Below are positions 25,886-33,696 of a stretch of DNA of 64,000 nucleotides, in pieces. The notes beneath the pieces were generated by a model that was given only the letters and a program-made list of their open reading frames with translations, was not told where the DNA came from and searched no databases. Within the stretch, counting starts at the first letter, position 1; every line of letters starts with the position of its first letter. The DNA is from JTS-AC122 sp050246015 (GTDB lineage Bacteria > Planctomycetota > Phycisphaerae > Phycisphaerales > UBA1924): contig JBFWWU010000001.1 in assembly GCA_050246015.1 (NCBI GenBank), forward strand, positions 467,636-531,635, written 5' to 3'. The translations under genes and the position numbers were made by a program.

Positions 25886-26262
25886 TCATCGAATGCGCCC
25901 TGCCCGGCATCGGCGCACGCCGACGAATCCGACCGCGGCCAACCCGACTCCAAGGAGCACGAGCGTCTCCGCCGACCGGGAGAGTGAGGCCGGCGCCGTT
26001 GAAATGGTCGCCTGCGAGAGTTTCTGGTTGAACGACGAGTCGGTGGCCCGACTGTTGGCTATCTCCAAGTCGAACGACTCACCGATCTTGCGAAAGTCCT
26101 TGCCGGCAACGGTCCAACTGCGATTCGCATCCCTGTCAAACACGAGTACACCCGCGGGAAGGGATGCGATGACATCGAAGGCGGAATCCGGCGCATTGGC
26201 ATTGACGGAAACGGCGGGGCTGCCGGCGCGGTAACCATCAACTTCCAGAACATACTCTGATC
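25886..26262 (-). pseudogene. Start-less remnant of a surface protein with a sorting-like C-terminus
   Basis: The minus-strand frame ending at 25886 is open and protein-like from about 26262: it reads LEVDGYRAGSPAVSVNAN, then ASLPAGVLVFDRDANRSW, and ends with a hydrophobic helix (AETLVLLGVGLAAVGFVGV) followed by RRCRAGR. That is the end of a cell-wall or exosortase-sorted protein, with the PEP motif replaced by SAE. No ATG, GTG or TTG occurs in frame upstream of a GTG at 26143, and the reading runs into the antisense of pdhB, so the 5' part of the gene is missing. A short protein from the GTG (85 residues) is possible but would lack a signal peptide. The palindromic element lies 83 bases from its 3' end. 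Confidence 0.6.
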
Positions 26263-26267
26263 GGCGC

Positions 26268-27242
26268 TCAATACGCCAGCACCTGTCCGATGGACTCGGC
26301 GATGCGAGCGGCGTCGGGGAGGTATTCCAGTTCGAGTTTGTAATAGGGCATGACCGTGTCGAACCCGGCGACGCGCTGCACGGGGGCCTCGAGGTGCAGG
26401 AAGCAGCGTTCCTGGATCATGGTGGCGATCTCGGCGCCGAAGCCGGCGGTCTTGGGGGCTTCGTGGACGATCACGCAGCGGCCGGTCTTTTCGACGCTGG
26501 CCGCGACCGTGTCGGCGTCGTAGGGGTAGATCGTGCGCAGGTCGATGAGTTCCGCGCTGACGTCCTCCGGGAGTTTGTCGAGGGCTTCGAGGCACTGCAC
26601 CACGGTCGCGCCCCACGAGACGACGGTGACGTCGGAGCCTTCGCTGACGATCTTGGCCTGTCCGATGGGGATGGTGTATTCGTCCTCGGGCACTTCGTCG
26701 CGGAAGGCGCGGTAGATGCGCTTGGGTTCGAAGTACACGACGGGGTCGGGGTCGCGGATCGCGGCGATGAGCAGCCCCTTGGCGTCGTAGGGCGTGCTGG
26801 GCATGACGACCTTGAGGCCGGGGTGGTGGGCGTAGATCGCTTCGGGCGAATCGCTGTGCAGTTCCGGGGCGTGGATGCCGCCCCCCACGGGAACGCGCAC
26901 GGTGAGCGGGATGGTGATGGCGCCGCGGGAGCGGGTGCGGTAGCGAGCGGCGTGGTTGACGAGTTGGTCGTAGGCGGGCCCGAGGAACCCGTCGAACTGG
27001 ATCTCGGGGACGGGTCGCATGCCGGCCATGGCCAAGCCGATGGCGGTGCCCATGATGCCAGACTCGGCCAGGGGCGTGTCCTGGACACGATCGGCGCCGA
27101 AGCGTGCTTGGAGACCTTCGGTGACGCGGAAGACGCCGCCGTTCTTGCCGACGTCCTCTCCTAGGAGGATGACGCGCGGGTCGGCCTCCATTTCCTGTGC
27201 GAGGGCGAGATTGATGGCTTGAACGAGTGTGAGGCTGGCCAT
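26268..27242 (-). CDS. pdhB: 2-oxoacid dehydrogenase E1 component, beta subunit (pyruvate type)
   Basis: The beta subunit of a heterotetrameric, thiamine-dependent E1. Of 324 residues the N-terminal pyrimidine-binding domain has ILLGEDVGKNGGVFRVT, DTPLAESGIMGTAIGLAM and the active-site region PEIQFDGF; GGIHAPELHSDSPEA is typical, and the C-terminal transketolase domain has ELIDLRTIYPYD and VHEAPKTAGFGAEI. The start at MASLTLVQAIN fits the family; the 45 codons upstream are not conserved-looking. No Shine-Dalgarno is seen. The alpha subunit is not adjacent, which is unusual since E1 alpha and beta are generally paired. Branched-chain oxoacid dehydrogenase beta is the main alternative. Confidence 0.9.
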   Translation of the reverse strand: MASLTLVQAINLALAQEMEADPRVILLGEDVGKNGGVFRVTEGLQARFGADRVQDTPLAESGIMGTAIGLAMAGMRPVPEIQFDGFLGPAYDQLVNHAARYRTRSRGAITIPLTVRVPVGGGIHAPELHSDSPEAIYAHHPGLKVVMPSTPYDAKGLLIAAIRDPDPVVYFEPKRIYRAFRDEVPEDEYTIPIGQAKIVSEGSDVTVVSWGATVVQCLEALDKLPEDVSAELIDLRTIYPYDADTVAASVEKTGRCVIVHEAPKTAGFGAEIATMIQERCFLHLEAPVQRVAGFDTVMPYYKLELEYLPDAARIAESIGQVLAY

Positions 27243-27575
27243 GGGAGGAAGTGAGCGTGCGGAACGTGTGGGGATGAATGTGAACGTGTGCGCTCGATGG
27301 TAGCAAGGCTGGAGGTGGGTGCGACACGCGAGGAGCCGGGGTCGCCGGATGCGCGGGCTTTCATGGTGGGTTAACACGGCCGCGCCAGAACATCAAGGAA
27401 GGGGCCGGCGACCGGCCGGCCCAGGTGGGGCGAAAGTCGATTGGGCGGCAGTCCGCGACGGGATCAGAGGATCTGAGAGGGTGACGGGCGCAGCGCGGGA
27501 AGGGGGGCGTAGAATGCGGACAACGCAGGGCCCATTCACCATCGCGCGGCGACGCCGCGGGAACAGGAGAAGATC
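27243..27575. promoter_or_regulatory. Divergent intergenic region pdhB / sod
   Basis: 333 bases holding the starts of two divergent transcription units. There is a GC-rich inverted repeat (GGCCGGCGACCGGCC near 27409-27423) and a TAGAAT box at 27510-27515, 60 bases before the sod start. No good -35 was found for either direction. Confidence 0.3.
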
Positions 27576-28223
27576 ATGGCATTCACACTTCCGTCGCTGC
27601 CGTACGCCGCGAACGCGCTCGAGCCGCACATCGACTCCAGGACGATGGAGATCCATCACGGCAAGCACCACAACGCATACGTGACGAATGCGAACAAGGC
27701 TCTGGAAGGGACGGAGTGGGCGAGCCGGTCACCCGAGGAGGTCATCAAGAATCTGTCGGCGCTGCCCGAGTCAATCCGGACGGCGGTGCGGAACAACGCC
27801 GGCGGACATGTGAACCACTCGATGTTCTGGACGATCATGGCGCCGGCGGGCAAGGGCGGGGGCGGGTCGCCGTCGGGGGCGCTGGCGGATGCGATCACGT
27901 CGGCGTTCGGATCGTTCGACGGGCCTGGGGGGTTCAAGGAGAAGTTCGCCGCGGCGGCCGCGGGGCGGTTCGGTTCGGGGTGGGCGTGGCTGTGCGCGAA
28001 GGGGAGCGGGGTGGCGATCTGTTCGACGCCGAATCAGGACAACCCGCTGATGGGCGAGTCGGTCGCGGGGTGCGGGGGGACGCCGATCCTGGGGCTGGAT
28101 GTCTGGGAGCACGCGTACTACCTGAACTATCAGAACCGCCGGCCGGACTACGTGACGGCGTGGTGGAACGTCGTGAACTGGGGGCAGGTGTCGAAGAACT
28201 TTGACGCGGCGCGGAAGGGTTGA
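27576..28223 (+). CDS. sodA: Superoxide dismutase, Mn/Fe family
   Basis: Dismutates superoxide to hydrogen peroxide and oxygen. In 215 residues the four metal ligands are His27 (MEIHHGKHH), His81 (GGHVNHSMFW), Asp175 and His179 (LDVWEHAYYLNYQNRRPDY). The second-sphere Gln154 in NQDNPLM and GSGWAWL favour manganese over iron. There is no signal peptide, so it is cytosolic. A clear AGGAG lies 7-8 bases before the ATG at 27576. A 51-residue membrane protein gene follows 16 bases downstream. Confidence 0.95.
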   Translation: MAFTLPSLPYAANALEPHIDSRTMEIHHGKHHNAYVTNANKALEGTEWASRSPEEVIKNLSALPESIRTAVRNNAGGHVNHSMFWTIMAPAGKGGGGSPSGALADAITSAFGSFDGPGGFKEKFAAAAAGRFGSGWAWLCAKGSGVAICSTPNQDNPLMGESVAGCGGTPILGLDVWEHAYYLNYQNRRPDYVTAWWNVVNWGQVSKNFDAARKG

Positions 28224-28239
28224 GCGGCGCGACCAAGCC

Positions 28240-28395
28240 ATGAGCGAGCCGAGGCGAATACCGCGGTGGGTGCTGGTGGTGTGGCTGGCGCTGCCGATCG
28301 TGATCGTGGCGCTGTTATGGGTATTTGTGCTGGAACCGGCGCGGCATCGGACCAAGGCGCCGATGCCGCCGCGCGCCGTGGACGTGGGGAAATAG
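28240..28395 (+). CDS. Small single-pass membrane protein
   Basis: A 51-residue protein, MSEPRRIPRWVLVVWLALP followed by IVIVALLWVFVLEPARH and a short basic tail. It has one hydrophobic helix (about 10-31) flanked by arginines at both ends. It follows sod by 16 bases on the same strand and could be cotranscribed. The frame is open upstream (to 28201, inside sod), but the ATG at 28240 gives the natural-looking start; the Shine-Dalgarno is weak. I do not recognise the family. Confidence 0.5.
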   Translation: MSEPRRIPRWVLVVWLALPIVIVALLWVFVLEPARHRTKAPMPPRAVDVGK

Positions 28396-28430
28396 AACCG
28401 GCGAAGCCGCGCCGTCCGGTTCGGGCCATT

Positions 28431-30542
28431 TCAATCGGCGTGCACGCCGGCGAGCCAACCGGCCCAGATGGAAAGCACCAGGAGCATGTAGAGGCGCTGA
28501 GAGTGGTCACGGCCTTTCCAGGGCCAGAGGGAGTTCGCGCCGGCGTGGTCGTGTTCCATGAGCATGGTGCGGACGGCGTCCATGTTGATCATTGAGTTGA
28601 TGCCGAGGGAGTCGGGGCCGAAGGGTTCAGGGGAATCCAGGTGAGAAAGCAGAAGGTCGCGCATCCCGCCGAAGTTGGAACGGAACCACTCGCCGATGGG
28701 GATGGCAAAGCCCATCTTGGGGCGATCGACGAGGTGAGACGGGAAATACAAGCGAGCGACGGCGCGGAGGAGGCCCTTGCGCCGGCCGCGTGGCATGAGG
28801 GCCAGCGGACTGAGCGCCAGGGCGTGGTCGGCGAGTTCGCGGGCAAGCAGGGGAGCGCGGAGTTCGACGCCGACGGACATCGACGCGGTGTCGCTCTTGC
28901 GCAGCAGGTCGCCGGGGAAGTGAGAGAGGAACTCGGCGCGCTGGGCCTGGACGGCGGAGGATGGGCGAGGGCCGGGGTGGGACAAGGACGCGTGGATGCG
29001 TCCGAGCAGGCTTGATCGGTCGCGGAAGTCGAAGATGGCGAGCAAGTCGGCGTACCCCTCGCCGCGCTCGGCGCGAGCCAGGCGTGCGAGTTTGGCGAGG
29101 CGGGACTTGGGATGCCGGCCCGCGCCCAGTTCGAGCACGCCGGGGAGGCCAAAGGGGAGCGAGCCCACGGGGTCAAGCCACTTGGCCGCCTGGTATCGCT
29201 CGTAGCCAAGGAAGAGTTCGTCGCCCCCGTCGCCGGAGAGGAGCACCGTCGCGTGCTGGCGAGCGGCGGCACAGGCCCAGAGCGAGGGGAGCAGGGAACT
29301 ATCTCCGAATGGCAGGCCGAGTTCGGCGATAAGCCCGACCAGATCATCCGCGGGCTGCGCGGAGGCGTCGATCGTGCGATGAGTCGAACCGATGATGCGT
29401 GCGGCCTGCTCGGCGTAGGGGGACTCGTCGTATCGATCGTCGGGCATGCGCACGCAGATGGTCGTGAGCGGCTTTCCGTTCCCCGACGCCATCAGTGAAA
29501 CGAGCGAGGAATCGACGCCGCCCGAGAGCAGGCAGGCCAGCGGGACATCGGATTCCAGCCGCGAGTTCACGGCGTCGTGGAGCAGCGCTTCGAGGCGCTT
29601 GACCAGAGAGTCGCTGGCGACCGGCGAGCGCACGCCGCGGCGGAACTCGCCCGGAGCGCGGCGAGTCCACTCATCCTGCGCGACACGGTCCAGGTCGCTC
29701 CACTGGTTTCCGGGAACGGTGAGGATCGCGCCGGCGGGGACCTGGTTGACATAGGCCAAGGGCGTGCGATGAGCGTGGTATCCCATCGCGATCCAGTGCG
29801 ACGTCAGAGCGTCGCTTGGAATCGCGGCGTCGGCGCGCCCGAGCAGCGGCATGAGCCGGAGCAACCCGGGAACGCTGCTGGAGAAGACGTAGGTTCCGGC
29901 GGCGTCGTCGAGAAAAAAGTAGAGCGGCTTTTCGCCGAAGCGGTCGCGCAGGGCCGAGAGCGTGCCAGCCGCGGCGTCCCAGACGAGCAAGGCGGCCATG
30001 CCGTCGAGATGCTCGCCCAGAGTCGTTCCCCATTCGCGCCAGCCGTGAACGAGGACTTCGGTGTCGGAGTGATCGGTGGAGAAGGCGTGCCCGGCGGCCT
30101 GGAGTTCGTCGCGGAGGCGGCGGTGGTTGTAGACGCAGCCGTTGAACACGACGGCGACGCGGTCGGGCGGCGCGATGGGAGCGTCGCCGGGGCGCAGGGA
30201 GTTCGAGGTGGGCGCGGCAAGTCCGTCGCCGGCGTGGAGGGCCCGTGGTGGCGGCGGGAGGACGCCTTGGCCCCTGGCGAGAGAGACCATGGGTTGGTGG
30301 CCGTCCGCCGGATCGATGATCGCAAGCCGACGATGGACGAGCGCGACGTCGGCAAGACTTCCATCGCGTCGGATGACGCGGTCGCGGAAGCGGCCCGCGC
30401 CGTCGGGGCCACGGTGCTTGACCGCGTCGTCGAGGATGTCGAGCCAGCGCGGCGGGATCGACTCGGTCGGGGGTCGAGCGAGCATGGCCCGGGCGTGTTC
30501 GCCTGGAGGGGTGATTCGGAGGATGCCGGCGATGCCGCACAT
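28431..30542 (-). CDS. asnB: Asparagine synthase (glutamine-hydrolysing)
   Basis: Converts aspartate, glutamine and ATP to asparagine, or amidates another substrate in a surface-glycan setting. The 703-residue protein begins MCGIAGILR, so Cys2 is the N-terminal nucleophile after Met removal. The glutaminase domain has KHRGPDGAG, FNGCVYNHRRLRDEL and STDHSDTEVLVHGWREWG. The synthetase domain has the PP-loop CLLSGGVDSSLVS, DRYDESPYA and LLSGDGGDELFLGYERYQA. The C-terminus (LVLSIWAGWLAG) is as in exosortase-locus asparagine synthases. The start at 30542 is fixed by MCG; the much longer open frame beyond it is antisense to the next gene. There is no Shine-Dalgarno, but TACCCT lies 9 bases before the ATG. 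Confidence 0.92.
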   Translation of the reverse strand: MCGIAGILRITPPGEHARAMLARPPTESIPPRWLDILDDAVKHRGPDGAGRFRDRVIRRDGSLADVALVHRRLAIIDPADGHQPMVSLARGQGVLPPPPRALHAGDGLAAPTSNSLRPGDAPIAPPDRVAVVFNGCVYNHRRLRDELQAAGHAFSTDHSDTEVLVHGWREWGTTLGEHLDGMAALLVWDAAAGTLSALRDRFGEKPLYFFLDDAAGTYVFSSSVPGLLRLMPLLGRADAAIPSDALTSHWIAMGYHAHRTPLAYVNQVPAGAILTVPGNQWSDLDRVAQDEWTRRAPGEFRRGVRSPVASDSLVKRLEALLHDAVNSRLESDVPLACLLSGGVDSSLVSLMASGNGKPLTTICVRMPDDRYDESPYAEQAARIIGSTHRTIDASAQPADDLVGLIAELGLPFGDSSLLPSLWACAAARQHATVLLSGDGGDELFLGYERYQAAKWLDPVGSLPFGLPGVLELGAGRHPKSRLAKLARLARAERGEGYADLLAIFDFRDRSSLLGRIHASLSHPGPRPSSAVQAQRAEFLSHFPGDLLRKSDTASMSVGVELRAPLLARELADHALALSPLALMPRGRRKGLLRAVARLYFPSHLVDRPKMGFAIPIGEWFRSNFGGMRDLLLSHLDSPEPFGPDSLGINSMINMDAVRTMLMEHDHAGANSLWPWKGRDHSQRLYMLLVLSIWAGWLAGVHAD

Positions 30543-30752
30543 GCAAGCAGAGGGTATCGAGAACGGCGAAACGAAGTGCGAACAGGGAGGGCGTCGGGGT
30601 CGCCAAGGCGGGGGGTGATAACGAAATCGGCGCCTGGGGGAGGCAATGCACGCGGGCGCGTGAGCGTTGGGCAATGACTCAGGCCGCACCGTGGGAGCGG
30701 CCGATGGTACGATTGGTCGATGGTGGGGCGCGAGAAGCACAAGGAGCCGGCA

Positions 30753-31736
30753 ATGCACACAACTCGGAGCACACCTGGTCGTCTGGTTTCGATGATACTG
30801 GTGACAGGGCTGTGCGCCCCGTGGGCGCTGGGGCAGGCTCAGCCGGCGCTCAAGGGGCCGGAGGTGAAGGACCGGAATGTGCCGGGCGTCGTCGGGGATT
30901 TCGGCGGCGGGAACGGGCAGCGCCGGTTTGCGGAGCGCATGCCGCCGGAGGTGTTCAGGAAGGCGCTGGGGGTGCTGACGGCCGACGACGCGCCCGAGGC
31001 GATCCGTGCCAGCGACACGCAGCGCGAGTTGTTCAAGTCGCAGGTCGAGGACTTTGAAAAGCAGGTGCGCGAGTATCGTCGCGAGCACGGGAAGGAGATC
31101 GGCGAACTGCGGAAACTGGCCGGGGAGTTGCCGGGTCGCGACGCGAGGCGGCCGGGCGACCGGGCGGAGAAGCAGGACGACATGGCGCCCAACATGTCGC
31201 CGGAGGATGAGAAGAAGCGGGACGAGGCGCGGGCGAAACTCCGCCAGATCATGGAGAGCGCGCCGAAGATCGAAGATGTGTATACGAAGGTGTGGGCGGG
31301 GTTGAACGAGGCGCAGCGTCACGCCGTGGACGCGGAAGTGGCGAAGTTCCGCGAGCAGCAGGCCAAGCAACGAGAGGATCAGTACGTGCGCCAGCGCGTG
31401 AAGCGAGCGGAGCAGGAGGATCAGGCCAAGCGGCCCGCGGGAGCCGGAGATGAAGAGATGATGAAACCCGGCGAGGCGGCCAAACCGGGGGACCGAGCGA
31501 CCGACCGCGCGCCGGAGCGGGCGCTGTCGCGGCTGACGCCCGAGCGCCGCGAGAGATTACTCAGAGTCCTGGGGCAGATGACGCCGGAGGAACTGGATCA
31601 GTTGATCGAGCGATTGGAGGCGCGACTCAAGGAGCGCGGGGCGGCTAGACCTGAGGCCAAGCCGCTGAGAAACCGCAAGCCCGCGCCGAATCCGGACGAC
31701 GTACAAGTGCCGGAGCCCACCGACGTGAAAAAATGA
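30753..31736 (+). CDS. Secreted charged coiled-coil protein of unknown function
   Basis: A 327-residue exported protein: signal peptide MHTTRSTPGRLVSMILVTGL to about residue 27 (ALG cleavage), followed by a mostly helical, strongly charged body (RQIMESAPKIEDVYTKVWAG; AEVAKFREQQAKQREDQYVR) and a lysine/proline-rich end (PEPTDVKK). A segment near 260-295 (RLTPERRERLLRVLGQMTPE) resembles the Spy/LTXXQ-like helical motifs of periplasmic stress proteins, but this is only a resemblance. AAGGAG sits 6 bases before the ATG at 30753. The gene is divergent from asnB. No family recognised. Confidence 0.7.
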   Translation: MHTTRSTPGRLVSMILVTGLCAPWALGQAQPALKGPEVKDRNVPGVVGDFGGGNGQRRFAERMPPEVFRKALGVLTADDAPEAIRASDTQRELFKSQVEDFEKQVREYRREHGKEIGELRKLAGELPGRDARRPGDRAEKQDDMAPNMSPEDEKKRDEARAKLRQIMESAPKIEDVYTKVWAGLNEAQRHAVDAEVAKFREQQAKQREDQYVRQRVKRAEQEDQAKRPAGAGDEEMMKPGEAAKPGDRATDRAPERALSRLTPERRERLLRVLGQMTPEELDQLIERLEARLKERGAARPEAKPLRNRKPAPNPDDVQVPEPTDVKK

Positions 31737-31843
31737 ACAGTGCGGAACGCGCCAGCGGCCGCTTTGATAGGGAACCGATAGGTAAGAACATCGTTTCACG
31801 ATGATTTTGGGTGTCTGCGCGGAACAAAGACAATTGCTTAGCG

Positions 31844-32045
31844 TATAATTTCGGCATCGTCTGGGACTTTGGGCTGCATCATGTGGTGCGGCGATGTGGG
31901 GTGTGAGTCACGTAACGGGTCAATATCGGGCGGGCGTTCTAGGTTTTTGAGTCGATCACCGGCGGCAAGCCGATAGATTGACACCCAATCCGGATCTCTC
32001 TCTCCTCCAGCGGGGCGCTGTCTTTGATGGCGCCCTGCTTTTTTT
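31844..32045 (+). ncRNA. Candidate small RNA or leader RNA of about 190 nt
   Basis: A perfect TATAAT at 31844-31849 is followed, at the right distance, by a stretch with good pairing. Hairpin 1 is GCTGCATC/GGTGCGGC (31873-31892, 8 bp with G-U pairs), closed from outside by CATCG/CGATG. Hairpin 2 pairs GGGTCAATATCGGGC (from 31917) with GCCGATAGATTGACACCC (to 31985) and contains CGGC-GGCAA-GCCG. It ends with a strong intrinsic terminator. I compared it by memory with 6S, SRP, tmRNA and RNase P and found no diagnostic motif. It could also be a riboswitch or attenuator for the DinB-like gene. Confidence 0.45.
32009..32045 (+). terminator. Intrinsic terminator
   Basis: A 10-bp stem (AGCGGGGCGC with GCGCCCTGCT, one G-U pair) around an 11-base loop, followed by seven T at 32039-32045. 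It is the strongest rho-independent terminator I saw in the window. Confidence 0.85.
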
Positions 32046-32186
32046 CCGGGTGCGTGATCGCGGGCGATGCTCGTCGCGCTTGCCGTGGAGATCCGCGGCC
32101 TGGCCGGCCGACTGGACATATTGACGATCGTCGATATGCTTGGACGGGCGGCGGGTCGCACACACACACTGACCAGGAGCACACCG

Positions 32187-32708
32187 ATGGGACAAGTTGC
32201 GGAGTTGATTCTGGCAACGGCGAAGATGAGCCGGCGGTACGGCGAGAATCTTCTCAAGGACGTGCCGGCGTCTCGGTTCGCGCGGCTGGCCACGCAGGAC
32301 GGCAAGCCGGTACAGTCCAACCACCCGGCGTTTGTCTACGGGCACCTGTCGATCTACCCCAAGAGAATCACGACGGTGCTTGGCGCCACGGTGATCGAAA
32401 ACCCACCGAAGTTCGAGGAGTTGTTCCTGAACGGCAAGCCGTGCCTGGATGATCCGGCGGGGACGATCTACCCGCCGATGGACTCGATCGTGTCGCACTA
32501 CAACGCCGGGTACGACGCCGCGGCGGCGGCGATCGCGAAGACGAGCGACGCCGACTTCGCCAAACTCCCCCCGGATGAAGGACGCACGCGCGAACTCTTC
32601 CCGACGCAGGGAGCGCTCGTCGGATTCCTGATGAGCGGACACCAGATGTCGCACTTCGGGCAGGTGAGCGCGTGGCGCCGGCTCATGGGGCTTGGGTCGG
32701 CGTTCTAG
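32187..32708 (+). CDS. DinB/YfiT-fold protein
   Basis: A 173-residue cytosolic four-helix-bundle protein of the DinB superfamily, a group of putative metalloenzymes that includes thiol transferases. The metal-ligand histidines would be His53 (NHPAFVYGHLS) and the pair His152/His156 in SGHQMSHFGQVSAWRRLMG; the last motif is the most family-typical. The ATG at 32187 follows AGGAG by 8 bases, which decides it over an open frame reaching to 32067. It lies downstream of a terminator-ended structured leader. The thiol cofactor and substrate are unknown. Confidence 0.75.
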   Translation: MGQVAELILATAKMSRRYGENLLKDVPASRFARLATQDGKPVQSNHPAFVYGHLSIYPKRITTVLGATVIENPPKFEELFLNGKPCLDDPAGTIYPPMDSIVSHYNAGYDAAAAAIAKTSDADFAKLPPDEGRTRELFPTQGALVGFLMSGHQMSHFGQVSAWRRLMGLGSAF

Positions 32709-32711
32709 GAA

Positions 32712-32741
32712 CCGCCGGGTGCAACCTGAATGCACCCGCGG
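32712..32741 (+). terminator. Hairpin after the DinB-like gene
   Basis: CGGGTGCA pairs with TGCACCCG over 8 bp around ACCTGA, with CCG/CGG extending it. No T-run follows, so it may act as a Rho-dependent terminator or an RNA 3'-end stabiliser. Confidence 0.45.
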
Positions 32742-32885
32742 CATCCAAGTGGCGTGGGGTAGTGCGCGCTCTCTCCCCGGAAGCGGGCGGCGAGCGCCGT
32801 AACCGCAACGAATCCTCACTTCACGAGCGGCGAATACGATCCAGGATTCCGGCAGGGAAAACAATAAGAGGGAAAGGACCCGCCC

Positions 32886-33632
32886 ATGACATGGCGCACG
32901 ATCGGAAGCACACGGCTCTTGGCGTGGGTGGCGGCGGGAGCATTCGCGCTGGTGCTGACCGGTTGCGGCGGCGGGTCAAACGAGGCGGCGCGGGCCAAGG
33001 CGCCGGAGACGAACACGACCGTGCCCACGGCCGGGGGCTCCGGCGAGGCGTCACGCCCCCCGGCGGGCGCCGCATCGGCCTCGACGGTCGTTGGCACGAC
33101 CACGGGGGACCAGCCGGTCACGAGCGCCGGGAACGGGAGTGATTCAACGATGCAGACCGCGATGTTCGGCGGGGGGTGCTTCTGGGGAGTCGAGCACATC
33201 TTCCGCAAACAGGTGCCCGGAGTTGTTGACGCGGTGAGCGGGTTCTCCGGCGGGCACGTCGCCAACCCGACCTACAAGCAGGTGTGCTACGAGCACACCG
33301 GCCATGTGGAGGTCGTGCAGGTGACGTTCGATCCGACCAAGGTCACGTACGAGCAACTCGTGGACTACTTCTTTCGGCTTCACGATCCGACGCAGGGAGA
33401 CCGGCAAGGACCGGACACGGGCGAACAGTACCGGTCCGTGATCTACTACTACACGGACGAACAGCGTGAAGCGGCGGAAAGGGTGAAGGCGCGCCGGCAG
33501 GCGAAGTACGAGGCGCCGATCACGACGACGATCGAGAAAGCCGGCCCGTTCTACAAGGCCGAGGAGTATCACCAGCGGTACTACGAGCGGAACGGGAAGA
33601 CGCCGTATTGCCATGTGCTGCGGCCGGACTAA
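32886..33632 (+). CDS. msrA: Peptide-methionine (S)-S-oxide reductase MsrA, lipoprotein form
   Basis: Repairs methionine-S-sulfoxide in proteins. Of 248 residues, 1-27 are a lipoprotein signal (LVLTGC, lipidation Cys27), 28-88 a Ser/Thr/Ala-rich linker and 89-248 a complete MsrA domain. Its catalytic motif is GGGCFWG (Cys98), with YEHTGHVEVVQVTFDP, DYFFRLHDPTQGDRQGPDTGEQYRS and YKAEEYHQRYYERN. The lipoprotein signal places it outside the cytoplasm, where it would protect envelope proteins; most MsrA are cytosolic. The resolving cysteine may be Cys in the YCHVLRPD end. ATG 32886 is preceded by AGGGAAAGGA. Confidence 0.93.
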   Translation: MTWRTIGSTRLLAWVAAGAFALVLTGCGGGSNEAARAKAPETNTTVPTAGGSGEASRPPAGAASASTVVGTTTGDQPVTSAGNGSDSTMQTAMFGGGCFWGVEHIFRKQVPGVVDAVSGFSGGHVANPTYKQVCYEHTGHVEVVQVTFDPTKVTYEQLVDYFFRLHDPTQGDRQGPDTGEQYRSVIYYYTDEQREAAERVKARRQAKYEAPITTTIEKAGPFYKAEEYHQRYYERNGKTPYCHVLRPD

Positions 33633-33681
33633 GAGCGGGGACGATGGATGACGAGCAAGGGCGTCCGGCGAGCCGGGGTGG

Positions 33682-33696
33682 TAGACTCTGGGAGTG
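33682..33696 (+). promoter_or_regulatory. Extended -10 box directly before the mgtE start
   Basis: TGGTAGACT (TG-N-TAGACT, hexamer 33682-33687) lies 6 bases before the GTG at 33694, so transcription would begin at or next to the start codon. GGGAG touches the start codon and is too close to act as a Shine-Dalgarno. This fits a leaderless mRNA. Confidence 0.4.

Larger units (their letters stand above)
31737..32186 (+). other. 450-base gap with promoter, structured transcript and terminator
   Basis: This gap contains no plausible protein gene. From left to right it has a TATAAT (31844-31849), three predicted stem-loops and a rho-independent terminator (32009-32045), listed separately. After the terminator about 140 bases remain, ending with AGGAG before the DinB-like gene. 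Confidence 0.5.

Noticed and set aside
30543..31370. Upstream extension of the asparagine synthase frame
   Set aside because: The mature enzyme must start MCG with Cys2; the extension is antisense to a gene with signal peptide and good ribosome site.
31844..32045. 6S RNA, SRP RNA or tmRNA identity for the candidate ncRNA
   Set aside because: None of the diagnostic motifs (SRP GGAAG/GNRA tip, tmRNA tag and tRNA-like ends) was present; 6S could not be confirmed by eye.
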